This document shows positions 1 to 5,751 of a stretch of 6,457 bases of DNA, piece by piece (position 1 is the stretch's first letter; each line of letters opens with the position of its first letter). Location of the stretch: assembly GCA_043819345.1 (NCBI GenBank), contig JBDREX010000028.1, positions 1 through 6,457 on the forward strand, read 5' to 3'. Both the position numbers and the translations under genes were made by a program. This stretch comes from CAYRDK01 sp043819345. GTDB taxonomy: Bacteria > Omnitrophota > Gorgyraeia > Velamenicoccales > Velamenicoccaceae. The notes under the pieces were generated by a model. It ran no database searches. It was given only the letters and a program-made list of their open reading frames with translations, and had not been told where the DNA came from.

Positions 1-864
1 GAAAGGCTGTGGGAAAAAGCCAACAGGATATTGAGCGCAAGGCTTCCCGGCCACAACTTCGTGCAGAAAGAAAGGTACTACGAATACCTCCTTGCCGGTA
101 TCATCAAATGCGGCGAGTGCGGAAGCCATATGGTCTGTAACTTCACCAATGGCAGAGGCAATAAGAAGTTCTTTTACTATGACTGTAGCCGCGCCAAACA
201 GGCTCTCGGATGCTCCAATGCCCGCTTATCCGCGACTACTTTCGACAAGGCCATAATCGATTATTTCAAGCGCGCATCCAGGGACCAAAGCATCATCATA
301 AAAGCCATCGGAGACGCCATTCTCGAGTCGCAGGTGAAGCTCGAGAAAATCGATAGCGAGTTGCAAGAAAAAGAAACGAAACTGAATGCCTTCCAGCACC
401 AGGCCAATAAGCTGCTGGAGCTGGCCATGGGCAACACGGTTGCCAAAGGCTCGACCTATAAGGATAAAATGAATGAATTGGAGCTGGAGATTGCGAAGCT
501 GGAAGATGAGATAGACAAACTGCAGGCCCAGAAGAGAGTCACCAGCATGAATGCCCATTCTGGAGAGTTCCTGCACCGGAACATAGCCTTTGCCATGCAA
601 TATATAGATCAGGCCCCTCCGGAAGCCCAGAAAAGCCTCATACAAGCCCTGATCAAGGATATCCTCGTGTATAATGACAGGTTAATAATCAATATGTATA
701 TTGAAGAGCCGCTTGAGGATATCCTCCCCAAGATAATCCCCACCATAAAAGAAAAGCGCCCTACAGAAGCCTGTAAGGCGCTTGTGCCTACTGCACCGCT
801 AAGCGGTGTTTCGGCCAGTTGTCAACATTGGCTGCCCCGTTTGGACTCGAACCAAAATACCTAG
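1..864 (+). CDS. Large serine recombinase, C-terminal part (5' end outside window)
   Basis: The frame is open at the left edge, so only about 287 C-terminal residues are seen. The resolvase catalytic domain with its nucleophilic serine must lie upstream. Counting from base 1, residues 26-75 form a recombinase zinc beta-ribbon with candidate ligands C37, C40, C62 and C71, the first pair in the motif IIKCGECGSHMVC. Residues about 100-180 are a heptad-rich, charged coiled coil, as in large serine integrases/transposases, where ribbon and coiled coil control synapsis and direction. The segment around residues 215-235 (ALIKDILVYNDRLIINMYI) is a typical end of this family. The last 45 or so residues are suspect: they are read from the terminator and 3' end of the opposite-strand tRNA-Gln and probably are not native. 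The DNA is near 50% G+C by eye, above its neighbours, which supports transfer. The TTG at 31 is internal, not a start. Confidence 0.88.
   Translation, partial: ERLWEKANRILSARLPGHNFVQKERYYEYLLAGIIKCGECGSHMVCNFTNGRGNKKFFYYDCSRAKQALGCSNARLSATTFDKAIIDYFKRASRDQSIIIKAIGDAILESQVKLEKIDSELQEKETKLNAFQHQANKLLELAMGNTVAKGSTYKDKMNELELEIAKLEDEIDKLQAQKRVTSMNAHSGEFLHRNIAFAMQYIDQAPPEAQKSLIQALIKDILVYNDRLIINMYIEEPLEDILPKIIPTIKEKRPTEACKALVPTAPLSGVSASCQHWLPRLDSNQNT
743..783 (-). terminator. Rho-independent terminator of tRNA-Gln
   Basis: On the minus strand, AAGCGCC pairs with GGCGCTT, and next to it TACAG pairs with CTGTA. This gives a 12-bp stem with one mismatch and a 4-nt loop (754-783). It is followed by a T-rich tract (TTTTCTTTTAT on the minus strand, including the last Ts of the stem). 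The plus-strand side has no T tract, so it works for minus-strand transcription coming from the tRNA 45 bases upstream. It lies inside the recombinase reading frame. Confidence 0.8.
794..808. repeat. Perfect 7+1+7 inverted repeat in tRNA trailer
   Basis: CACCGCT and AGCGGTG flank a single central base. On the minus strand it lies 20 bases after the tRNA CCA and before the terminator, so it would form a second hairpin in the 3' trailer of the tRNA precursor. It could also be half of a recombinase or regulator binding site. No function can be assigned from sequence alone. Confidence 0.5.
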
Positions 865-903
865 ATCCAGAGACTAGTGTCCTACCAATTAGACGACAGG
901 GCA
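829..903 (-). tRNA. tRNA-Gln (anticodon CUG)
   Basis: A complete 75-nt cloverleaf is encoded, including the 3' CCA. The acceptor TGCCCTG pairs with CGGGGCA (one G-U pair), followed by discriminator G73. The D arm is GTCT/GGAC with loop AATTGGTA. The anticodon arm is CTAGT-CTCTGGA-TCTAG with anticodon CTG at 34-36 and G37. The variable loop has 4 nt, and the T arm is TTTGG-TTCGAGT-CCAAA. The first acceptor pair U1-A72 and G73 are known glutamine identity elements. The lowest anticodon-stem pair (31-39) is a U-U mismatch. The gene reads CAG codons. In bacteria without GlnRS this tRNA is charged with Glu by a non-discriminating GluRS and then amidated by GatCAB; which route applies here cannot be told. 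Its 3' end overlaps the end of the opposite-strand recombinase frame by 36 bases. Confidence 0.95.
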
Positions 904-1008
904 AAAAGGTATTCCATTGCTATCTCATGACCCTCATCTGAGCCAATCGCTTCACAGCGGAGAGAACACAGAAACCGACAAGGTAAAAGATATTTATTTG
1001 GAGATTAG

Positions 1009-1037
1009 ATGATACTACGGGAGGACAAATCTGTCAA
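1009..1037 (-). promoter_or_regulatory. Sigma70-type promoter for tRNA-Gln
   Basis: On the minus strand there is a perfect -35 box TTGACA (1032-1037), a 17-base spacer and a -10 box TATCAT (1009-1014; five of six matches to TATAAT). It points at tRNA-Gln, with a predicted start near 1002 and a leader of roughly 100 nt. It lies about 50 bases beyond the stop codon of the GGDEF gene, so the tRNA has its own promoter. Confidence 0.75.
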
Positions 1038-1087
1038 TAACTTCAAACACCTGGTTTTAGGCCCGTTTTTCATGATATTCAACATTC

Positions 1088-1918
1088 TCAGAGGCTTTTC
1101 TGCCCATGTCTGATATCAGCAATTTCAGATCTACGAAAAACCATCTTTCCTTCACCTTTTTTAAAATAAAGATCAACAACAACCCGCCTGGAACTTTCAG
1201 ACAAAATACGCCCTTCAAACACGGCCCCATCCTTTAAAACAATGGTATCTAAATCCTGCGGTTTAGAAACAATCTTCATGCTTTTAAATTGCTCCATTTG
1301 TGGACGGATGATACTTTTTAACGTCCAATGGTAAAGAAAAACAAGGCCTGAAATAATCAGAAGGCTTAAAAAGACAACAACCAAGGCTCTGCGAGTTTTC
1401 AAAAAACGAATACGCCCAGCCTGCGTTATAACATTATGTCCACAACGTTTTGAATAGTACATCGCCTTATCAGCCGCAGCCATTAACGCGGCAAGCGACT
1501 TGCCGTCATGTGGAAAACAAGAAATACCGCAACTTAAGGCAATCTTATAAAACTTATTCTTAAACAAGAAGGGACGCTTAGTAACATTGTAAAAAAACAG
1601 CTTCATATACCGCGTAACAGCCTGACTACCCGCGTTACAAAAAACACCAATAAACTCGTCCCCACCATAACGAAAAAAAATGCCTTCGTTGTTATAAAAT
1701 GTCATCTGTAAAACGCTGGCAGAAAATTTTAATACGTCATCTCCAAAAAGATGGCCAAATTTATCGTTAAGCTTTTTAAAATGATCCAGGTCTAAAAGCA
1801 CTACGCAGAATTTTTTTCCTTCTTTTTCTGAATCTGCAATCGCTTTTTCAATAAAAGCATCCAGGGAATCTCTGGCATAAAGGCTTGTTAAATAATCTTT
1901 CCGCGCGTTTTCCAGCAT
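1088..1918 (-). CDS. GGDEF diguanylate cyclase with C-terminal membrane anchor and outer domain
   Basis: This 276-residue protein probably makes cyclic di-GMP from two GTP. The GGDEF domain is at the N-terminus (residues about 5-165): LLDLDHFK with D43, then N51 and D60 in the metal and guanine-binding positions, the active-site loop RYGGDEF (85-89), and the usual C-terminal helix AAADKAMYYSK. The inhibitory I-site (RxxD five residues before GGDEF) is absent; NNEG stands there. Basic residues RFLKTRR precede one transmembrane helix (about 178-198), which places the GGDEF domain in the cytoplasm. Residues about 222-271 would then lie outside as a small beta-rich module (DTIVLKDGAVFEGRI..., ending in SEIADIR). 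No PAS, GAF or receiver domain is present. The ATG start has a strong AGAAGGAG ribosome site 9 bases upstream. Cyclase activity is inferred from intact motifs. Confidence 0.9.
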   Translation of the reverse strand: MLENARKDYLTSLYARDSLDAFIEKAIADSEKEGKKFCVVLLDLDHFKKLNDKFGHLFGDDVLKFSASVLQMTFYNNEGIFFRYGGDEFIGVFCNAGSQAVTRYMKLFFYNVTKRPFLFKNKFYKIALSCGISCFPHDGKSLAALMAAADKAMYYSKRCGHNVITQAGRIRFLKTRRALVVVFLSLLIISGLVFLYHWTLKSIIRPQMEQFKSMKIVSKPQDLDTIVLKDGAVFEGRILSESSRRVVVDLYFKKGEGKMVFRRSEIADIRHGQKSL

Positions 1919-2043
1919 AGCTAAAATCTCCTTCTGCGCTCTTGGAAAACCAATGAATATAAATAGGCAGGATTATCAATAAAGTTCTACGTTCATAAAA
2001 CAGCTTGCAGCCTGATGGCCCTTGAAAAGACAATGCTTAAACT

Positions 2044-2217
2044 CTACCAGAATTTATCCCTAAACCACTGGTCAGCCTTAACAACTCCATCCGCTGAATT
2101 TTTAACAGCTTGCTCTGCCGTCTGACAACCCGTCAGACAAAACACAGAAACACATAACAAAAAAACACAGCAAAACCCTTTTTGAAGCATTTGCTTAACA
2201 GCTCGGCTTCTTACCAT
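2044..2217 (-). CDS. Small lipoprotein, second of a paralogous pair
   Basis: This is a predicted 57-residue lipoprotein. A basic N-terminus (MVRSRAVKQ) is followed by a Cys-rich hydrophobic stretch and a lipobox LTGC with C31 as the lipidation site. The mature part is only 27 residues, CQTAEQAV..., ending ADQWFRDKFW. The residue after Cys is Gln, not Asp, which fits outer-membrane sorting. I place the start at the ATG at 2217 because GGGAGG lies 4-5 bases upstream. A TTG at 2235 would remove that logic. The ATG overlaps the stop region of the preceding lipoprotein (ATGGTAA), which points to translational coupling. The mature part resembles that of the preceding gene (C-[EQ]-T-A at the start, A-D-x-W-x-R at the end, terminal W). 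The function is unknown; size and type recall entericidin-like lipoproteins, but no family membership is claimed. Confidence 0.8.
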   Translation of the reverse strand: MVRSRAVKQMLQKGFCCVFLLCVSVFCLTGCQTAEQAVKNSADGVVKADQWFRDKFW

Positions 2218-2351
2218 GCAACCTCCCGCACCCAATCATCCGCTTCCGTCAAACCTCGATCAACCGCTTTAGCTGTTTCGCAGCCGGACAAAAAAACCAT
2301 CACAGCCATACAAATAATAACCGGACAAATCATAAACGTTCGCTTCTTCAT
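2211..2351 (-). CDS. Small lipoprotein, first of a paralogous pair
   Basis: This 46-residue gene reads MKKRTFMICP..., a short basic start and hydrophobic signal, then lipobox LSGC with C24 as the lipidation site. The mature peptide has 23 residues: CETAKAVDRGL, then TEADDWVREVAW. An AGAGG ribosome site lies about 4 bases before the ATG. The stop codon overlaps the start region of the next lipoprotein (ATGGTAA), so the two form a coupled pair. The mature peptides share a start (C-[EQ]-T-A), an A-D-x-W-x-R block and a C-terminal tryptophan, which suggests tandem duplication. The second signal peptide is longer and richer in cysteine. The function is unknown. Glu after the lipidated Cys argues against inner-membrane retention. 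Confidence 0.8.
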   Translation of the reverse strand: MKKRTFMICPVIICMAVMVFLSGCETAKAVDRGLTEADDWVREVAW

Positions 2352-2408
2352 GGCACCTCTTTATTAAAAGACACATGGCTCAAGCTCTCTCAATTGCATC
2401 TGTCACTA

Positions 2409-2437
2409 ATTCTAATACATATAATCTCTAATTTCCA
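2409..2437 (-). promoter_or_regulatory. Possible promoter of the lipoprotein pair
   Basis: On the minus strand a TGGAAA (four of six matches to the -35 consensus) is followed after 17 bases by TAGAAT (five of six matches to the -10 consensus). The predicted start near 2402 would give a leader of about 50 nt before the first lipoprotein ATG. It overlaps the stop codon of the glycosyltransferase gene, so cotranscription with that gene is the alternative. In AT-rich DNA such matches occur by chance. Confidence 0.3.
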
Positions 2438-4062
2438 TTAAAATTATTGGCCACACAGCTTCCAACTTTCTCTCTATTAGGCATTCCTATTATTTCATAA
2501 AAAGTAAACTTTGTCTCTTTTTCGCGATAGGATAAAAAAGGTTTCATCAAAAATTCTGCATCCATCCTCTGACAACGACACTTTTCAAGATCCCATCCTG
2601 TAAAATAGCACAGGATATCTTTAAAAAACAAAGCCTTTCTCCCCGAAGATAAAATATCGCGCTGCAATTGTTCATCATCTAAAAAATCTTTGATATCAAC
2701 AATGTCAAAATCCGTAGTTGATCTCAATACAGTCGGCCAATTAGCAATAATAATACAATCACAAGGTAAGTCTTTTTTAATAAGCTCTGGTATTTTTGTC
2801 TCCAGCAATTGAGCTGAATCAGCATACCATCGAGACGCCTGCCACGAATAGGGGATAAAAGCAACGGTTAAAACCACAAGAACAACTGCCAAAGCAATCT
2901 TCTGCATGTGTGCGCCCCTAAACCAACCTTTTACCCAATCTATGCCAAAACAGGCAAAAATAAGCGTAACAGGATAAAACATCATAAAAAACCTGGCTTT
3001 ATGAATAACCCCTATCGCGCCCAAAATCAAAAAACAATAAGAAAAATAAATCACATACAGCGCGCAAAACCATAGCGCCAAAAAAATCCACTCTCTTCTA
3101 TTCCGGGCAAACATTCTGATAGCCCCAATAAGAATAAAAAAACCCAAAATAACCGGCTGAAAATAGCCGTTAATAAAATACCGGCTAAAATGAAAAGAAT
3201 TATAATATAAATTATCCACACCCAGATTGCTTCCACTCAACTTCCCGCGTGTAGCGCTTTCCACCCAATTAAAAGCATAAAAACCACGAAAAGCTTGAAT
3301 AAAATCCGCTCCTACTAGCAATACAAATAGCACCCAGGGTAAAAGCGGCAAAAAATGCTTTTTTTTAAAAAAATTGGGCTCAAAAATGACGCACCCTGCC
3401 AAAAACAAAAAAGGAAGCATATAATTTTCCGGCCTGAACTGGCACGTAAATGCTATCGCAACAATCGCCAGCCACAACAACGACCTTTTCAATACACGGT
3501 AATATAAAAACGAAAAGAAAATAGCCAAGGTTATAAAAAACAACGACACAACATTTGTCTCCGCGGCCGCTGACCACCGAATATGCGCCGGAAAAAATGA
3601 AATAAAAAAAGCGGCCATAAGAGCAAAATCTTTCCGGCGCGTTATAGCGAACGTCATTAAAAATATGCTGATAACCGTCAATGCCCCAAAAACAAGCGAA
3701 GTATAAATTGCCACCCAATTGTTAACTCCAAAAAAAGCAAAAGCAGCCACCAGGACAAAAGGCCAGCCGATCGACTTCGGATAGGCCCCTTGACTTCCCG
3801 TTTCAAGCATGTTTTTAGCTGCCTCCATATACCAGGCTTCATCAATATACATGATGTGTTCTTTGGAAGGAATAACGAGCCTCATAGCAAGCGCCAGGAA
3901 AAAAATAGCTGCTAAAACAAGCCAAGTTCTTTTATTGATAGTAGAGAGGAAGGCCTTGATGTGGGCTCTATTGCAACAACAGGCAACGATCAAAGCTACA
4001 AAACTTATTAAAGCAAGAAAAGGAATTAACGGACGAGTCAGATTGTTCAGCTGTACCAACAT
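2428..4062 (-). CDS. Polytopic membrane glycosyltransferase, GT39/ArnT-PMT-like
   Basis: This 544-residue protein has roughly eleven or more hydrophobic segments up to about residue 405, then a soluble C-terminal part that is probably outside the inner membrane. After two N-terminal helices the first outer loop carries the family signature YIDEAWYMEAAKNML, with D74 and E75 where PMT/ArnT-type GT-C enzymes hold the catalytic acid. The second signature FFPAHIRWSAAAETN includes E168. The family uses polyprenyl-phosphate sugars as donors and transfers the sugar to lipid A, glycans or proteins on the periplasmic face. Acceptor and sugar cannot be told from sequence. The soluble tail (residues about 405-544) contains C450-range cysteines in the stretches PCDC and CRCQR, which is unusual enough to note. 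The ATG at 4062 has only a weak ribosome site (AAGAAGAGAT). Upstream is a 286-bp gap, so this gene probably starts its own transcript. The two lipoproteins follow after 76 bases. Confidence 0.85.
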   Translation of the reverse strand: MLVQLNNLTRPLIPFLALISFVALIVACCCNRAHIKAFLSTINKRTWLVLAAIFFLALAMRLVIPSKEHIMYIDEAWYMEAAKNMLETGSQGAYPKSIGWPFVLVAAFAFFGVNNWVAIYTSLVFGALTVISIFLMTFAITRRKDFALMAAFFISFFPAHIRWSAAAETNVVSLFFITLAIFFSFLYYRVLKRSLLWLAIVAIAFTCQFRPENYMLPFLFLAGCVIFEPNFFKKKHFLPLLPWVLFVLLVGADFIQAFRGFYAFNWVESATRGKLSGSNLGVDNLYYNSFHFSRYFINGYFQPVILGFFILIGAIRMFARNRREWIFLALWFCALYVIYFSYCFLILGAIGVIHKARFFMMFYPVTLIFACFGIDWVKGWFRGAHMQKIALAVVLVVLTVAFIPYSWQASRWYADSAQLLETKIPELIKKDLPCDCIIIANWPTVLRSTTDFDIVDIKDFLDDEQLQRDILSSGRKALFFKDILCYFTGWDLEKCRCQRMDAEFLMKPFLSYREKETKFTFYEIIGMPNREKVGSCVANNFNGN

Positions 4063-4152
4063 TGAGCTTTATCTCTTCTTACAAAAATTCCATGTTTAAA
4101 ACTCAAAAAATCCTTAACTTAAATTTGCCAAGATAAAACCATAAAAAATCTC

Positions 4153-4167
4153 TGTAAATAATTTACA
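4153..4167. promoter_or_regulatory. Perfect 15-base palindrome, possible operator
   Basis: TGTAAAT and ATTTACA flank a single A, about 90 bases upstream of the glycosyltransferase start. The form suits a dimeric regulator such as a FNR/Fur/GntR-sized site, but no family is assigned. In such AT-rich DNA it may be chance. Confidence 0.3.
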
Positions 4168-4191
4168 AAGAATATATTTGCACTACAAAAG

Positions 4192-4258
4192 TTAAAAAGA
4201 GAGCCTCACAGTTTATTTTAGCAGCGCTTTTATCATTACCTTTCAGAAAAGCTCTCTC
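4192..4258 (-). terminator. Possible terminator after gltX
   Basis: On the minus strand, GAGAGAGC (4251-4258) can pair with GCTCTCTT (4197-4204), with one G-U pair, and TTTTAAC follows. The loop is long (46 nt), so a classical intrinsic terminator is doubtful. It lies about 90 bases past the gltX stop, where a terminator would be expected. Confidence 0.3.
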
Positions 4259-4348
4259 GACCACGTCTAAGAAATGATACGCCAACAAACCGCAAAAACT
4301 TTATCTAAAAAAGCTTTTTGTTGTCAGGATAATCCCTTATAGACAAAA

Positions 4349-5647
4349 TTATCCTCGAAAAAGAACAATGACCCGCTCTATCCGCTCTAGTGTCCTCTCC
4401 TTGCCAAGAACTTCTATCAACTCAAACATCCCCGGACCAATAGTCACGCCACTTAAAGCGACACGCAGAGGATGGATCAACTGTTTTACAGTTATTCCGA
4501 GCTCTTCCACTGCTGATCTAAATACTTCTTCAATGACACTTGCTTGAAAATTATCTACTCCTTGAAATTTTTCTTTTAAAAAAGACAGTTCCCGGCTCAA
4601 ATCCTGTGAAAAAAGTTTTTTCTTGGCCTTGTCCTCAAAAATAATTTCTTCAACAAAAAATGGCTCCATACCACTGGCTAATTCTTCTAACGTATTGCCT
4701 CGCTCCCGCACCAATCTGAGCACCTTCATCAGGTAATCTTTGCTAAAACCACTCGGGGCTATAGTTTGTTTCATTTTCAAAAAAGGCGTTATCAAATCAG
4801 CCAACACCTGAAGATCACAAGCCCTGATATACTGGCCGTTAAGCCACGTTAACTTGTCCATATCAAAGGTAGCGGCAGTTTTATTACTATTAACAATATC
4901 AAACTTCTTGACCGCCTCCGACAAAGAAATAATCTCCTGGTTATTCCCCGGAGCCCAGCCCAATAACATTAGATAATTCACCAAAGCATCTGCTAAAAAT
5001 CCCATTTGGCGATACTCACTAATCGCAGTCGCTCCCGTCCTCTTAGACATCCTGCCGCCGCCTTTTCCCAAGATCATCGGGATATGAGCAAACTGTGGTT
5101 TTTGAAACCCTAAAGCCTCATACATAGCTAATTGTTTAGGCGTATTAGAAATATGGTCATCCCCGCGAATAACATGTGTAATCCCCATAAGGGCATCGTC
5201 AACAACACAAGCAAAACTGTATGTCGCAGACTGATCAGATTTAATTAAAACCTGGTCTTTAATTAAAGACGGGTCAAACTTTATCACACCATGGATTAAA
5301 TCATTTACTTCAATAATTTCCTGCGGCATCTTTAAAAAAATAGCTCCGGAATTATCATCGGCCAAATAAGCTTTGCCTTGCGCAAGAAGCTTTTGTGCGT
5401 ACTCACGATAAATATCAAAACGCTGGCTTTGAAAATACAGCTCATCCCAATCAAGGCCAAGCCATTTTAGGCTTTCTAAAATCTCATCCAGAAATTCTTT
5501 TTTTGAACGAGCCTGATCCGTGTCCTCTATACGCAAAACAAACATACCCTTTTGCGAACGCGCATAAAGCCAATTAAACAAACACGTCCTGGCTCCTCCA
5601 ATATGCAAATAACCCGTCGGAGACGGTGCAAATCTTACTTTAACCAT
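4349..5647 (-). CDS. gltX: Glutamyl-tRNA synthetase, short form
   Basis: This class I synthetase of 432 residues attaches glutamate to tRNA-Glu (and to tRNA-Gln if non-discriminating). It has the signature RFAPSPTGYLHIGGART (HIGH motif at 15-18), LRIEDTDQAR (39-47), VIRGDDHISNTPKQ (159-172) and the KMSKS-type loop RMSKRTG (199-205). It also has the LLGW helix and FDMDKLTWLNGQYI joining to the helical anticodon-binding region, and ends in the family's HPLRVALSG...GPGMFELIEVLGKE block. Typical bacterial enzymes have about 465-490 residues. Most of the shortfall is between GKAYLADD and AIFLKMP (residues 91-107), where the zinc-binding insertion with its Cys residues should be. I start it at the ATG at 5647: it has AAGGAAGG 9 bases upstream and gives the family's usual N-terminus, whereas the upstream GTG at 5677 lies inside the repeat element. 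It follows korC by 96 bases on the same strand. Confidence 0.95.
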   Translation of the reverse strand: MVKVRFAPSPTGYLHIGGARTCLFNWLYARSQKGMFVLRIEDTDQARSKKEFLDEILESLKWLGLDWDELYFQSQRFDIYREYAQKLLAQGKAYLADDNSGAIFLKMPQEIIEVNDLIHGVIKFDPSLIKDQVLIKSDQSATYSFACVVDDALMGITHVIRGDDHISNTPKQLAMYEALGFQKPQFAHIPMILGKGGGRMSKRTGATAISEYRQMGFLADALVNYLMLLGWAPGNNQEIISLSEAVKKFDIVNSNKTAATFDMDKLTWLNGQYIRACDLQVLADLITPFLKMKQTIAPSGFSKDYLMKVLRLVRERGNTLEELASGMEPFFVEEIIFEDKAKKKLFSQDLSRELSFLKEKFQGVDNFQASVIEEVFRSAVEELGITVKQLIHPLRVALSGVTIGPGMFELIEVLGKERTLERIERVIVLFRG

Positions 5648-5666
5648 AATATTCAACCTTCCTTCT

Positions 5667-5751
5667 TCAAATGACACATTTTCCCGCTTTGCGGGATCCC
5701 GTTAAATTTTTTATTGTGCGGGAGAGGCCAGACGTCAAATGCGTCATTTGA
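5667..5751. repeat. 85-bp inverted-repeat element between korC and gltX
   Basis: The outer arms TCAAATGACACATTT (5667-5681) and AAATGCGTCATTTGA (5737-5751) are inverted repeats matching at 14 of 15 positions. Inside lie a TCCCGC-TTT-GCGGGA hairpin (5682-5696), an overlapping CGGGATCCCG palindrome (5692-5701) and another GCGGGA (5718-5723). The right arm is itself a hairpin (TCAAATG-CGT-CATTTGA). The korC stop codon lies in the right arm and the gltX ribosome site is just outside the left arm. The form fits a MITE or REP-type dispersed repeat. No flanking target duplication is obvious and no second copy is in the window. A role as a processing or stability hairpin in a kor-gltX transcript is an alternative. 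Confidence 0.65.

Larger units (their letters stand above)
1..828. mobile_element. Possible end of an integrated element next to tRNA-Gln
   Basis: This segment has a serine recombinase, G+C content above the surrounding DNA, the opposite orientation to all other genes, and a position directly against the 3' end of a tRNA gene. Together these suggest one end of an integrated element or its remnant. The exact boundary cannot be seen. The tRNA terminator at 743-783 is probably host DNA, which would put the junction at or before about 740. No matching attachment-site repeat is visible inside the window. Confidence 0.35.
4063..4348. other. AT-rich intergenic gap between glycosyltransferase and gltX
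   Basis: I see no credible gene in either strand. The gap contains a possible gltX terminator (4192-4258), a 15-base palindrome (4153-4167), and a GGATAAT/ATTATCC inverted repeat with a 14-nt loop (4327-4354) that overlaps the gltX stop codon. It must also hold the promoter of the glycosyltransferase gene, but no convincing -35/-10 pair stood out. Confidence 0.5.

Noticed and set aside
226..645. Minus-strand open frame of 139 codons opposite the recombinase
   Set aside because: It is antisense to the coiled-coil coding region, whose codon pattern leaves the opposite strand open; it has no ribosome site or recognisable domain.
1919..2041. Possible hairpin terminator after the lipoproteins (around 2004-2020)
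   Set aside because: Only three to four base pairs can be formed before a short T run; too weak to report.
2182..2367. Plus-strand open frame of 61 codons over the lipoprotein pair
   Set aside because: It is antisense to two genes with clear signal peptides, lipoboxes and ribosome sites, and has no such support itself.
3380..3718. Minus-strand open frame of 112 codons inside the glycosyltransferase gene
   Set aside because: It is out of frame within a well-supported gene and its product matches nothing I recognise.
3809..4099. Plus-strand open frame of 96 codons over the start of the glycosyltransferase
   Set aside because: It is antisense to the conserved DEAWYMEAA region; no ribosome site supports it.
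4309..4321. AAAAAGCTTTTT palindrome in the intergenic gap
   Set aside because: It is a short AT-only palindrome expected by chance here, with no GC stem for a terminator.
5648..5677. Ten-codon N-terminal extension of GluRS from a GTG
   Set aside because: It would start inside the repeat element and before a good ribosome site; family members begin at the MVKVRFAPSPTG position.
5682..5701. GC-rich hairpin before gltX as a terminator or T-box-like attenuator
   Set aside because: On the transcribed minus strand no T tract follows it, and no T-box sequence or specifier structure is visible in the 96-base gap.
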